Made by a program: the position numbers and the translations under genes. A stretch of DNA of 35,330 nt, from assembly GCF_000152845.1 (NCBI RefSeq), contig NZ_CH902586.1, forward strand, positions 190,606 through 225,935. Reading direction: 5' to 3'. Shown here piece by piece: positions 22,789-31,029 of the stretch. Origin of the DNA: Roseovarius sp. 217 (GTDB lineage Bacteria; Pseudomonadota; Alphaproteobacteria; Rhodobacterales; Rhodobacteraceae). Within the stretch, counting starts at the first letter, position 1; the number at the start of each line of letters is the position of its first letter. The notes below the pieces were generated by a model that did no database searches, was not told the DNA's origin, and saw only the letters and a program-made list of their open reading frames with translations.

Positions 22789-23229
22789 ATGACCCCCCAG
22801 GAAGAAACCGTCATTCTCGAGGCCCGCGATATCCTCGGCCGTTACCTTAGCCAGAACCCGGTCATCGGCAGCTGGCAGGCGCTGCTAGACTACTGCGCGC
22901 TGACCGTCCGAGGTCCCGTCGAGCGCTTCCATGTCCTCTATCTCGACCGCAAGAACCGCATCATCGCCGATGAGCTTTTGTCGACCGGCACAGTTGATCA
23001 TGTCCCGGTCTATCCGCGCGAGGTGATCAAGCGCGCCCTGATGCTGAACGCCAGCGCCCTGATCCTGATCCACAACCACCCGTCGGGTGATCCGACGCCG
23101 TCCGAGGCTGATCTCAGCATGACCAAGGAGATCCAGAAGGGCTGCAAGTATCTCGGCCTGACGCTGCATGACCACATCATCGTCGGCGCCGGGACGGAGC
23201 TGAGCCTGCGGGCCCTCGGCAAGCTCTGA
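22789..23229 (+). CDS. radC: Short RadC-family JAB/MPN domain protein
   Basis: The 146-aa product is the JAB/MPN metalloprotein part of RadC: RGPVERFHVLYLDRKNRIIADELLSTGTVDHVPVYPREVIKRALMLNASALILIHNHPSGDPTPSEADLSMTKEI. The JAMM ligands are His95, His97 and Asp108, with Glu45 the likely catalytic acid. It lacks the N-terminal helix-hairpin-helix of chromosomal RadC (about 220 aa) and so represents the short plasmid/prophage type. Historic links to repair are not well supported; the biochemical role is unknown. ATG 22789 is the first start after the DUF932 terminator and agrees with homology. A strong terminator follows the stop. Confidence 0.92.
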   Translation: MTPQEETVILEARDILGRYLSQNPVIGSWQALLDYCALTVRGPVERFHVLYLDRKNRIIADELLSTGTVDHVPVYPREVIKRALMLNASALILIHNHPSGDPTPSEADLSMTKEIQKGCKYLGLTLHDHIIVGAGTELSLRALGKL

Positions 23230-23240
23230 GGGTGCCAGCA

Positions 23241-23286
23241 GACCAGCCGCCGCCCCTTCGAGGAAGAGGGCGGCGGTTTGGTCTTT
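23241..23286 (+). terminator. Intrinsic terminator of radC
   Basis: GACCA (23241-23245) with TGGTC (23279-23283) and CCGCCGCCC (23247-23255) with GGGCGGCGG (23268-23276) build a long stem ending in TTT. The 3' arm overlaps the start of the next leader RNA, so terminator and RNA folding may compete. Confidence 0.85.
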
Positions 23287-23328
23287 GACGGATGAGGCGG
23301 GGAGAGTGGCTTCCCGTGCCGTTGGAGA
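23272..23328 (+). ncRNA. radC-type leader RNA upstream of the 172-aa gene
   Basis: A GGCGGTTTGGTC opening is followed by outer stem GACGG (23287-23291) / CCGTT (23319-23323). The inner stem CGGGGAG (23298-23304) / CTTCCCG (23310-23316) closes the same AGTGG loop as the copies at 12234 and 21388. It ends at the GGAG ribosome site. The outer stem is shorter than in the other two copies. Confidence 0.6.
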
Positions 23329-23335
23329 CATTGCC

Positions 23336-23854
23336 ATGTTTGACCTTCCCCTGCCGATCCAACCGAGCCCGCGCCCGATGGGGCTCGTTTCAAGTGGCGC
23401 AACTGTCGCTCCTGATCCCAGCCTGCCTTTCGCGCTGACGCGGATGCGCCGGACGCCGGCAGCCCTGATGTCGGGCACCGCTGCCCCCGTGGTCGTTGAG
23501 CGTTTTGCGACCTTGGCGGATGCCATGCAGGGGGCGTTTGAACTTGCCGAGGACAACGGCCCCGATGCAGCGCCGCAGTTTCTGGCCATCCTTGATTGCG
23601 ACCAGCGCCTGGTTCTTGCCGGGGCCGCCAGTCATGGCGCTGTGGCTTGGTGCCACCCTGTCGCCAATGCTCTTGAGGCGCGGGCCGTCGTGACCGAGGC
23701 GGTTCAGCTGCGCGCCCAGGCTGGCCGTGCCACTGACTGGCACGAGCCTGAATTGGCGCAGCGGCTTCGTCACCGTGCCGATCTGCTGGATGCGCGTCTG
23801 GTCGATCCGCTGTGGCGCGCTTTTGCCGCCCGCGCGCTGCAGATCGCGGCGTGA
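23336..23854 (+). CDS. Conserved plasmid hypothetical protein (172 aa)
   Basis: No characterised family is recognised. The protein starts MFDLPLPIQPSPRPMGLVSSGATVAPDPSLPFALTRMRRTPAALMSGTAAPVVVERFATLADAMQGAFELAEDN and ends with a helical RLRHRADLLDARLVDPLWRAFAARALQIAA. It appears soluble. ATG 23336 is selected because GGAG lies 8 bases upstream and the radC-type leader ends there; an upstream in-frame start at 23285 would place coding sequence through the RNA. Its membership of the radC-leader group suggests that it is expressed with DUF932 and the large ParB-like protein, probably during plasmid establishment. That inference rests on the shared leader only. Confidence 0.7.
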   Translation: MFDLPLPIQPSPRPMGLVSSGATVAPDPSLPFALTRMRRTPAALMSGTAAPVVVERFATLADAMQGAFELAEDNGPDAAPQFLAILDCDQRLVLAGAASHGAVAWCHPVANALEARAVVTEAVQLRAQAGRATDWHEPELAQRLRHRADLLDARLVDPLWRAFAARALQIAA

Positions 23855-23956
23855 CGCCCGAGAGACAGAGGAGGGATGGGAGGGGTTTGAGCCTTCGGGG
23901 GGCAGAGGAGTGCGCCACCCGGGGATCTGACCTGTCCTCACCGAACGGAGATATCC

Positions 23957-24448
23957 ATGACCCAGACTGAACCCACCCTCACGCCGCCAATGGCACCCTC
24001 GTCCGTCGACATGGGCCAGATCTTCGCGGCGCATGCCGCGCGCGCGGCCCGCATCGAAGCGCTACGCCCTGGCAACAAGGATCGCCTCTTCGACGGCCTC
24101 ATGGCCGCCGGCATCACCCATGTCACCGTGACGTTCGACGGTGCCGGGGATAGCGGCCAGATCGAAAGCATCGGCGCCTGGGCGGGTGAGACGGCTGTCG
24201 ACTTCCCCGCGACTGAAATCCCCTATGCCGCGCTGACCTGGGATGACCCCGAGGTCGAGATGCGGAAGCTCTCGCTGGAGGATGTCGTCGAGCAGCTCAC
24301 CTACGACTTCCTCTCCGACACCCATGGCGGTTGGGAAAACAACGATGGCGCCTACGGCGAGTTCTGCTTCGACGCTTCCGCCCGCTGCATCCATCTCGAG
24401 TTCAACGAGCGCTTCACCTCGTCCGAACTCTTCACCCATGATTTTTGA
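23957..24448 (+). CDS. DUF6878 family protein
   Basis: The 163-aa product contains FDGLMAAGITHVTVTFDGAGDSGQIESIGAW, then VDFPATEIPYAALTW, EDVVEQLTYDFLSDTHGGWENNDGAYGEFCFDASARCIHLEFNERF. This pattern is of the DUF6878 type, frequent on alphaproteobacterial plasmids beside RadC and DUF6915 genes. The GGWENNDGAYGEFCFD stretch is the most conserved part. Function is unknown; no membrane segment is present. The upstream gap (23855-23956) includes a GGGGGGC / GCCACCC-type hairpin and begins like the radC leaders (AGAGGAGTGC), but I cannot fold it into that motif. The start has GGAG within 10 bases. The next gene follows by 10 bases. Confidence 0.75.
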   Translation: MTQTEPTLTPPMAPSSVDMGQIFAAHAARAARIEALRPGNKDRLFDGLMAAGITHVTVTFDGAGDSGQIESIGAWAGETAVDFPATEIPYAALTWDDPEVEMRKLSLEDVVEQLTYDFLSDTHGGWENNDGAYGEFCFDASARCIHLEFNERFTSSELFTHDF

Positions 24449-24458
24449 GGGGGCGGCG

Positions 24459-24602
24459 ATGGCACATCCCTATCACCACGCCCTGTCCTCGGTGAAGAAA
24501 TGGGGCGGTACGGTCGACTGCTACATGGCCGTGCATACTTGGTTCGACCAGAGCAAGGAGATTACTGCGGACTTTCGGCACCGGGCCTTGCGCCACCATG
24601 CC
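24459..24602 (+). pseudogene. DUF6915 gene, 5' part, interrupted by transposon
   Basis: ATG 24459 starts MAHPYHHALSSVKKWGGTVD and continues to DFRHRALRHHA, the N-terminal half of a DUF6915-type protein. After codon 48 the frame enters the Tn554-like element and stops five bases later (Leu-Ser-stop). The missing half is intact at 30789. Joining the two across one copy of the 6-base flank restores an uninterrupted 127-residue protein. The insertion is therefore recent and precise. Confidence 0.88.
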
Positions 24603-24612
24603 TTATCCTGAC
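24597..24612 (+). repeat. Left end and 6-base flank of the Tn554-like element
   Basis: CATGCC is the flank; TTATCCTGAC is the terminal inverted repeat. Both His codon versions (CAT here, CAC at the other end) would leave the DUF6915 protein sequence unchanged. Confidence 0.8.
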
Positions 24613-24797
24613 TCTATGGAAGCGTCTTATTCCTGTGCATGGTGCGGGTTATGCGGAACCTTAGGATTGAGAGATAAGCCAGCCCCGGCCCGCTCTCCAT
24701 CAAAAGGGCCGTAGGGACGGGGCTGGCGGCGCTTCGGTTTTAGCGCGACTGGAGTCGCGGGCGTCGTTTGCTGGACGCGAACGCCTTTGGAGGATGG

Positions 24798-26219
24798 ATG
24801 ACGCAGCTTTATTTCACCGACGGATCGGCGCTGCGCACGCCCGTTTCGGTCGAAGGCGTTCCGGCCGATCTTTCCGTGTCCCTGACTGAGGCCGCTGGCA
24901 GGATCGGCCTGATGGATGGCATGCCGTTCTTTTTGGATCGGGACGGAAGCTACTTGCATGAGGTGAATCGGTTCTTTCGTGCCTGTCCGACCATCGGGGT
25001 GCGTTCGCGGTACAGTTTGCGCGCTTACGCCCATGACATCTTCGTCTGGATGCGGTTTCTGGAAGAACGGCGTGGTGGAAAGCAGCTTTGGCGTGCCGAT
25101 TACAACGATGTCATCGCGTTTCATCATGCACGGCGTTTGTCGGATGCACCGTTCCGGATTTCGGCATCCAGCTGGAACAGGGCGATCGCGGCGCTCGACA
25201 AACTGTATCGGTGGGCGCTCGAAGAGGGCCTGATCGCATCCTCGCCGTTTCGATACGACCTGTCCTTTCGTCATGGGCAAGGGCGGGCAGCGCCCAAGGT
25301 CGTCGAGGGTAACAGGGCCCGGGAACGTGCCGCACGCCCGCATGACATGCAATTCGTCGATATCGGCCGCTACCTCGCGTTCCGGGATATCGGCCTGAGA
25401 GGAAGATTGCCGGACGGGTCCGAGGACCCAGTCTGGCGCGGCCGCAATTGCGAGCGGAATGCCGTCTTCGCGGAACTGCTCGTCACCACGGGGGTGCGCC
25501 TCGGTGAGGCTGGTAGCCTGATTATCGACGAACTGCCTCGGTTGACCTCGGACAGCCCGCGGATACTTCTTTTCGATCTTCCGGGCGCGATCACCAAGGG
25601 CGAACGCCCGCGCCGCATCCGGTTGCCGCGCCGTGTGCTCAAGCTGATCGGGGATTACGTCGATATCGAGCGCCGGATTGCCGCCGCCAAGGCGCCGCCT
25701 CGTCCGGCCGTCCCCTTTGTATTGTCACCCGATGGCCGCAACGCCATTGATGACAGTGGTCGGCGCATCGCGCTGACCAGGCTCCGTGCGCAAGACCGCC
25801 AACGGCTGCTGCGATCACCTGATGGGATGCCTGAACACGCATCGCTCTGGCTCACGGAACGCGGCCAGCCCGTGTCGTCGGGTACTTGGGAGGTAGCGTT
25901 TCGTAGGGCAAGCCAGCGGTGCCAGGCCTTCGGCCTCAATATCATCGTCACACCGCACATGTTGCGGCACACCTTTGCGGTCAACATGTTGTCGATGCTG
26001 ATCCGCGAACAGGTGGGCAGAATCTTCAAACCCACCGATGCGCACGGTGCTGCCTATCGGCAGATGCTTGGCGATCCGCTCCGCCATCTCCAGCACCTCC
26101 TCGGCCACGCGAACATCGCTAGCACCTACATCTATCTCGACAGCCTTGCCGAGGCGCAGGAACTCGTCGATGCGGCGGCGGATCGCTGGACCGACGAACT
26201 CATGGCGGACGATCGATGA
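24798..26219 (+). CDS. Tyrosine recombinase 1 of the Tn554-like element (TnpA-like)
   Basis: The 473-aa enzyme has all catalytic positions: Arg234 (TTGVRLGEAGSL), His387 and Arg390 in TPHMLRHTF, His437 in HLLGHANIASTYIYL and nucleophile Tyr446. A core-binding SAM-like domain spans about residues 50-150 (YSLRAYAHDIFVWMRFLEERRG). ATG 24798 has GGAGG 4 bases upstream; the longer frame from 24768 lacks a ribosome site. It overlaps recombinase 2 by ATGA. By analogy with Tn554, it acts with recombinases 2 and 3 and the small TnpC-like protein to excise and insert the element at a short conserved target. It is probably the main catalytic subunit. Confidence 0.88.
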   Translation: MTQLYFTDGSALRTPVSVEGVPADLSVSLTEAAGRIGLMDGMPFFLDRDGSYLHEVNRFFRACPTIGVRSRYSLRAYAHDIFVWMRFLEERRGGKQLWRADYNDVIAFHHARRLSDAPFRISASSWNRAIAALDKLYRWALEEGLIASSPFRYDLSFRHGQGRAAPKVVEGNRARERAARPHDMQFVDIGRYLAFRDIGLRGRLPDGSEDPVWRGRNCERNAVFAELLVTTGVRLGEAGSLIIDELPRLTSDSPRILLFDLPGAITKGERPRRIRLPRRVLKLIGDYVDIERRIAAAKAPPRPAVPFVLSPDGRNAIDDSGRRIALTRLRAQDRQRLLRSPDGMPEHASLWLTERGQPVSSGTWEVAFRRASQRCQAFGLNIIVTPHMLRHTFAVNMLSMLIREQVGRIFKPTDAHGAAYRQMLGDPLRHLQHLLGHANIASTYIYLDSLAEAQELVDAAADRWTDELMADDR

Positions 26220-28042
26220 CCGGCAGAGCCCGCGTCTCACAGCCCCGCCCAGGGCGACGCGCGAGTTTTCCTGACAATCTTTCCGATCCCGGTCCCGCGG
26301 CCGCCATTGCCATCACCGCCCGCCGTTTCGAGATTACCTTGGCCGGACGGACTGCGACGATGGACCTGACGCGTTTGCCAGGTCGCAATTCGCTTGCGCG
26401 GGCCTTCACGCTGGCACTCTGGCAGGCATGTCAGGTCGGTGGCCCCGCCGGCACCGTCCGCACCGCCATGTCATTGGCCGAAGCCATCCATCGGTTCTGG
26501 CGCTATCTCGATGCGACAGGTTCATCCGTACAGGCGCTAGCCGAGATTGATGTTGCTACCATCGAAGGCTTCGACGCGTGGATGGATGAGCGCGGACAGC
26601 ATCCCAATCATCGCCGTCACCAGATGGGAGATGTGGTGATGCTGCTGCGGTTGGCGGATGCGGGAGAACCAGGCTGCCTTTCCGAAGAGGCCTCCCGCCG
26701 ATTGTTCTATGTCAGCACGCGCCCGGGTGTTCCACCGCGCCCGCGCGATGCCTACAGCGACAGTGTCCGGGTGGCCTTGAAGGCGGCCGCGCGTGCCGAT
26801 GTTGCAGCGATCGTGCAGCGATTCCGTCCGGCGCTTGAACGGGAGTGCGAGACACGCATCGACCGGTTGGAGATGGACGCCTTCGCGGAGATCGACCGTG
26901 TCGGTTTCATTATCGTCAAGAACGACCTTTTTCGTCAACTCTACGGGGCCCGGAACTATGCGGGGATTTCGAATGAGGGGCTGAGCGACAGGATGCATGG
27001 CACGCGGCATCTGCTCCTCGGCGATCTGATTGCTCTGTTCGTCCTGCTGTCGCTGGAGACCGGTCTCGAGATCGAGGCGATCAAGACCCTGCGCGCCGAT
27101 TGTCTCAAAAACCCTTCCAGCGGCTATGTCGAGATCGAGTATTGCAAGCGCCGCGCCCGTCATGCCGAGTGGAAGCGGCTGCGGGTTCGGGACGGAGGGT
27201 CAGGCACCCCGGGCGGCCTGCTGCGCCTCGCAATTCAGTGGACCGCGACGGCACGCGGTCATCTCGGGAGCGAACAGCTTTTCACGTATTACTGCCGTGG
27301 CCGCCTGACCGATGTCGTACGGCCGATGCAGTCGGCCAGACAGGTCTGGGTAAAACGCCACGGGTTGCAGGATGATGATGGGAAGCCATTGAAGCTCTGC
27401 CTCTCGCGTTTGCGCAAGACCCACAAGGCTGCGTGGTATCGCAAGACCGGCGGTCAGCTGCGCCGGTTTGCGGTCGGGCATACCGTCGAAGTCGCCGCGA
27501 ACCACTATGGGGACATTCCGGCATTGCGGCCGATCCACGAAGCCACCGTCGCCGAGGCGCTGATGAACGCTGTCGAAGATGCGTTGCGGCCCACCGTGTT
27601 GACCCCGGAGGCCGAGGCCAATGTCTCGGCAGCTCCGTCTTCGGCACAGCTCGGCTTTCCGGGGGGCATGGCGACCGATGTTCCGGCATTGCTGGCAGGC
27701 GAACAGGATGTGTGGCTGGCAAGCTGTTCCGGCTTCTACAGCAGCCCGTTCGCCAACTCGGGCGAGGCCTGCCCGGTGCCGTTCTGGGGCTGTCTCGAAT
27801 GCCGCAATGGCGTCATCACCATCCGCAAGCTTCCTGCGCTGCTGGCGTTTCTGGATTTTGTCGTGAGCCAGCGCAAGGCTCTGTCGGAAGCTGATTGGCA
27901 GGCGAAGTTTGGGCGGGCCCACCACAGGATTGCCGCGCAGATATTGCCGCAGTTTTCCGAGACCGATCTCGACGCCGCGCGGGCACTCGTCGCCCACCAG
28001 CCGGCACAGATCTACCTTCCTCCGGAGGCGGGTCTGGCATGA
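26216..28042 (+). CDS. Tyrosine recombinase 2 of the Tn554-like element, box I Arg replaced
   Basis: This 608-aa protein retains the general recombinase layout: VGHTVEVAANHYGD supplies His422 and Tyr431 at the correct 9-residue spacing, and SRLRKTHK (397-404) sits at box II. At box I, however, the usual TGLR is TGLE (Glu285 in LETGLEIEAIKTL), so the first catalytic Arg is missing. The box II His is Ser397. It may thus bind DNA without full catalytic ability, or use another Arg. A C-terminal extension (about 500-608) has Cys504, Cys519, Cys526 and Cys529 (CPVPFWGCLEC), likely a zinc-binding unit. It overlaps both neighbours by ATGA. Confidence 0.82.
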   Translation: MTGRARVSQPRPGRRASFPDNLSDPGPAAAIAITARRFEITLAGRTATMDLTRLPGRNSLARAFTLALWQACQVGGPAGTVRTAMSLAEAIHRFWRYLDATGSSVQALAEIDVATIEGFDAWMDERGQHPNHRRHQMGDVVMLLRLADAGEPGCLSEEASRRLFYVSTRPGVPPRPRDAYSDSVRVALKAAARADVAAIVQRFRPALERECETRIDRLEMDAFAEIDRVGFIIVKNDLFRQLYGARNYAGISNEGLSDRMHGTRHLLLGDLIALFVLLSLETGLEIEAIKTLRADCLKNPSSGYVEIEYCKRRARHAEWKRLRVRDGGSGTPGGLLRLAIQWTATARGHLGSEQLFTYYCRGRLTDVVRPMQSARQVWVKRHGLQDDDGKPLKLCLSRLRKTHKAAWYRKTGGQLRRFAVGHTVEVAANHYGDIPALRPIHEATVAEALMNAVEDALRPTVLTPEAEANVSAAPSSAQLGFPGGMATDVPALLAGEQDVWLASCSGFYSSPFANSGEACPVPFWGCLECRNGVITIRKLPALLAFLDFVVSQRKALSEADWQAKFGRAHHRIAAQILPQFSETDLDAARALVAHQPAQIYLPPEAGLA

Positions 28043-30192
28043 GAGCAAAACCGGCCATAACGACGGCAAAGCCATCGCTGCCATCGGCAATCCATGCCGA
28101 CGACACCGACGTCCTCGCAGGTAGACCGCTCAGACCGGGATCGGAGCGGTCGACGCTGTCCCGTTTCGGGGACGATGTCTGGGATCTCAGCCCTGCGATG
28201 TTTCGCGCCAACGCGCGTCCGGCCGCGTTTCGTGTGGATTTCGGTGCCATTGCGGACCCCGCGCTTCGTCGGCTCGCGAAGGAGTATATGCTCGCCCGAC
28301 TTCAGGCGCCGCTGCGCAGCTACCGGGGCCCTTGCGGCCCCTCGACCGCCAAAGGCACATTGCTTTTCGTGCGCCATTTCGGAGAGTTCCTGCTTGATCG
28401 CACAGGCTCCGTCGCACTGGATCGCGTCGATCAGCGGGTGCTGGACGCGTATCTGGCGCATCTGCAGGTAGGTGGCGCGCGTTCATCGCAACAGATCCGC
28501 CTCTATGTTGATGTCCCCATCGACCTCCATCACTTCGGGCCATGGGTCACTGGCGGCGGCATTCCCTTCCTGCCCTGGGGCGGGCGCACCGCAAGCAACG
28601 TCAGCGGCCGCAGCCGGACGAGCGCGGAGAACGCCACGCCGCGGATCCCCGAGCCGGTCATCGGCGCGCTGCTTCACTGGGCGATGCGTTACGTCGATAT
28701 CTTTGCCCCGGATATCCTCGCGGCGCGCGAAGAGCTGGATCGCCTTGAAGCCCGCTCTGCCCAGATTATTGCCGAGGATGCGCGCCAGACCCGCCACGAA
28801 CGGTATCGCTACCGCTGTCGCCTTCGAACCTGGCTCGAGGCCCGTCGGGCAGAAGGGCGGGGCGTGCCACTTTGGGAGCGCCGTCCAAACACGACCCGCG
28901 GTGTTCTCGATGCCAGGGAAGGCAACGCGTATAATTTTAGGCTGATGTGTCTTCAGATCGGCTGTTCCCAAACGCGGAATCTTAGCAATTCCACCGCGAC
29001 CGTGAGGATGCTGGACCAGATGGCGGGAGAGATGGGCACCGAGGTCGGCGGCAAGGATACCCCGATCAGCCTCGACCCCGATACTGGCTTGCCCTGGCGA
29101 GAGCGTTTCGACACGGACAGCTTACCGCATGAAGAACAAATGCTGCAGGCGGCCTGCTACATCGTCTGTGCATATTTGACGGGCATGCGTGACAGCGAGT
29201 TGCAGGACATGGAACCGGGCTGCGTTTCGGTTGAACGCAGCGCCGATAACCTGATCGAGCGATATCGCGTGCGCAGCACCGTCTACAAGCATCGCGAGGC
29301 GGCGGGCGTTTCCGCCGACTGGGTCACCATCGCTCCGGTCGCCCGTGCAGTCGAGGCCATGGAAGCTCTGTCGCGCCGTGCGCGGGGTGACCGTGATCTT
29401 CGATCTCTCTGGGTGTCCTTGAAGCCTTGGGACTGGACGGCGGATTACCTGGCCGCGCAGGCGTCGCCGATCATCAAGATGTTTCGCGACGGTCTGGATG
29501 CGAAGGTCGCAAACCCGCCCGCCATTCCACATGTCGACGGACGCCCATGGCATTTCACCACCCGGCAGTTCCGACGCACCATCGCTTGGTACATCGCGAA
29601 CCGCCCTTTCGGTGTCATCGCCGGAAAGATCCAGTACAAACATGCCTCCGTGGCGATGTTCGAGGGCTACGCAGGCGCGCCGCACGGAGATTTTCGCCGG
29701 GCCGTCGAGCAGGAACGAGCGCTTGGCCAATTGGACGATGTGGTCGCCTATTATGAGGCCTACCTGCAGGGTGACGAGCCCGGCGGCCCGGCATCGTCCC
29801 GTCTCAAGCGGGAGTTCGACCACGTCCGGGACACCTTTGGTGATCTGCCCGGTCGTATCGTCGATCAGAAACGTTTGCGAACGATGCTGTCGCATCTTGG
29901 AAAGACGCTGCATGTCGGATTTCTGAACGATTGCTTCTTCGATCCCGCCAGCGCCCTCTGCCTGCGACCGGACGACAAGCCGGAGGCCCCGGTGATTTCG
30001 CGTTGCAGCCCGGACCGCTGCCCCAATTCCTGTCTGACCTCGCGTCATGTTGCGCCCTGGCAGGCTTCGATCGAAGAGGGTGAGCGCCTCCTGCGGGGCA
30101 ACACCCTGTCAGCGGTTCAGAAGGTCGCAATCACACAGGACAATGATCGAAAGCGCCGGCTGATCGCTCATCTGGAGAACCCAAAGGTATGA
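28039..30192 (+). CDS. Tyrosine recombinase 3 of the Tn554-like element (TnpB-like)
   Basis: The 717-aa product has Arg384 (YLTGMRDSEL), Arg509/Arg512 in FTTRQFRRT, His535 in IQYKHASVAMFEGY and Tyr544. The catalytic set is complete apart from the box II His, replaced by Arg509. The C-terminus holds a probable zinc knuckle with Cys641, Cys656, Cys661, Cys665 and His670 (CSPDRCPNSC). I start at ATG 28039, which overlaps the recombinase 2 stop; the longer frame from 27895 is antiphase sequence of that gene. The size and zinc-binding tail resemble the large recombinase of Tn554-type elements. It overlaps the TnpC-like gene by ATGA, completing a four-gene coupled operon. Confidence 0.85.
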   Translation: MRAKPAITTAKPSLPSAIHADDTDVLAGRPLRPGSERSTLSRFGDDVWDLSPAMFRANARPAAFRVDFGAIADPALRRLAKEYMLARLQAPLRSYRGPCGPSTAKGTLLFVRHFGEFLLDRTGSVALDRVDQRVLDAYLAHLQVGGARSSQQIRLYVDVPIDLHHFGPWVTGGGIPFLPWGGRTASNVSGRSRTSAENATPRIPEPVIGALLHWAMRYVDIFAPDILAAREELDRLEARSAQIIAEDARQTRHERYRYRCRLRTWLEARRAEGRGVPLWERRPNTTRGVLDAREGNAYNFRLMCLQIGCSQTRNLSNSTATVRMLDQMAGEMGTEVGGKDTPISLDPDTGLPWRERFDTDSLPHEEQMLQAACYIVCAYLTGMRDSELQDMEPGCVSVERSADNLIERYRVRSTVYKHREAAGVSADWVTIAPVARAVEAMEALSRRARGDRDLRSLWVSLKPWDWTADYLAAQASPIIKMFRDGLDAKVANPPAIPHVDGRPWHFTTRQFRRTIAWYIANRPFGVIAGKIQYKHASVAMFEGYAGAPHGDFRRAVEQERALGQLDDVVAYYEAYLQGDEPGGPASSRLKREFDHVRDTFGDLPGRIVDQKRLRTMLSHLGKTLHVGFLNDCFFDPASALCLRPDDKPEAPVISRCSPDRCPNSCLTSRHVAPWQASIEEGERLLRGNTLSAVQKVAITQDNDRKRRLIAHLENPKV

Positions 30193-30626
30193 CACGGCCC
30201 GTCAGTCAGAAGACCGAAGACGCCTTGCGCGCCGCCATGATGCGACTGCTCGAAGGAACCTCCGTCCATACCGACGGGCGCCTCACCGTCGCCAATCTCG
30301 CGCGCGAGGCCGGTTTCAGCCGCGCAACGGCCAACCGGGCCGCCGCCGTTCTCGCGGAATTTCGTGCGGCTGAGGCGCGGTTCCGGTCAGGTTCTGTCGC
30401 CGGCTTGAAGGAGCGTATCCGCGAACTCGAAGCCGAACTCCGGGCTGCACGCGGTGGCGAATTGGCCGAGTTGCGCGCGACAGTCAAAACACTGGCGCAA
30501 CACATCCAGATCCTCGCACTCGAGGGTGAAGAACAACGCCGCCTGATCGCGGTTCTGGAAGAGCAGATCTCGGGGGCTGACCCGAAAGTCCTGCCGTTCA
30601 GGCTGCCGTCCCAGGACGGCACCTGA
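30189..30626 (+). CDS. TnpC-like/DUF6262-type coiled-coil accessory protein
   Basis: The 145-aa protein begins with a helix-turn-helix-like region (SVHTDGRLTVANLAREAGFSRATANRAAAVLAEF, residues 25-58). A long coiled coil follows (GLKERIRELEAELRAARGGELAELRATVKTLAQHIQILALEGEEQRRLIAVLEEQI, 75-130). This matches the small third protein of Tn554-type transposons, where TnpC affects orientation and efficiency of insertion but is not essential. DUF6262 proteins hold the same position in related elements. It is the last gene of the operon and is followed by 156 bases of non-coding right end. Confidence 0.8.
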   Translation: MTRPVSQKTEDALRAAMMRLLEGTSVHTDGRLTVANLAREAGFSRATANRAAAVLAEFRAAEARFRSGSVAGLKERIRELEAELRAARGGELAELRATVKTLAQHIQILALEGEEQRRLIAVLEEQISGADPKVLPFRLPSQDGT

Positions 30627-30772
30627 GGTCACGATCAGAAAGAGAAAGAGGTGAGCTGGGTTGGGGTGAAACAGGGATGAGAAGAGAGGGAGCCCCCATG
30701 AACTGTCTCACCGATGCCACTCGGGAAAACCCCAATGATGGCAAAGAGTTTTCAAAAAAAGACAACTTGACT

Positions 30773-30788
30773 GTCCGGATAACACGCC
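30773..30788 (+). repeat. Right end and 6-base flank of the Tn554-like element
   Basis: GTCCGGATAA is the inverted partner of the left terminus; CACGCC is the flank. The DUF6915 frame resumes with GAG GGC at 30789. Confidence 0.8.
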
Positions 30789-31028
30789 GAGGGCATATTC
30801 ATGGCCGAGACGATTTTCGGGCAGACCCTCACGCTCTCGACCGGGCGGATCATCCCGACCCGCTGGGTCGGTGAGCAGCATGTGAAGGAAGATCTCGGTT
30901 TCATCCCGAGTTTCGCCGACTGGGTGAAGGCCATCCGGCCCGAACCCTGGATGGGCCGGACCGCGCGGATCGAGGCCCTGGTCGATCCGCATCTCGCCTC
31001 GCCCGTGGTCGAGGTCGAGGTCGCCTGA
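30789..31028 (+). pseudogene. DUF6915 gene, 3' part
   Basis: Directly after the right flank the frame reads EGIFMAETIFGQTLTLSTGRIIPTRWVGEQHVKEDLGFIPSFADWVKAIRPEPWMG and stops at 31028. This is the C-terminal 79 residues of the same DUF6915 protein that begins at 24459. An internal ATG at 30801 could yield a 75-residue fragment, but no ribosome site is evident. Function of the intact protein is unknown. Confidence 0.85.
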
Positions 31029-31029
31029 C

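Larger units (their letters stand above)
24603..30782 (+). mobile_element. Tn554-like three-recombinase element (6.18 kb)
   Basis: The element carries three overlapping tyrosine-recombinase genes plus a TnpC-like gene and nothing else. Its limits are defined by the split DUF6915 gene. The left end starts TTATCCTGAC and the right end finishes GTCCGGATAA, inverted copies with 9 of 10 matches. Outside are CATGCC (24597-24602) and CACGCC (30783-30788), differing at one base. Tn554-type elements transpose without target duplication and carry a variable 6-base flank from site to site, which explains this exactly. Between left end and first gene lie further TTAT-containing repeats (near 24628 and 24649) that may bind recombinase. 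Confidence 0.85.

Noticed and set aside
21378..22814. Long open frame on the minus strand (478 codons)
   Set aside because: Antisense to DUF932 and its leader; the sense frame has clear family motifs and a ribosome site.
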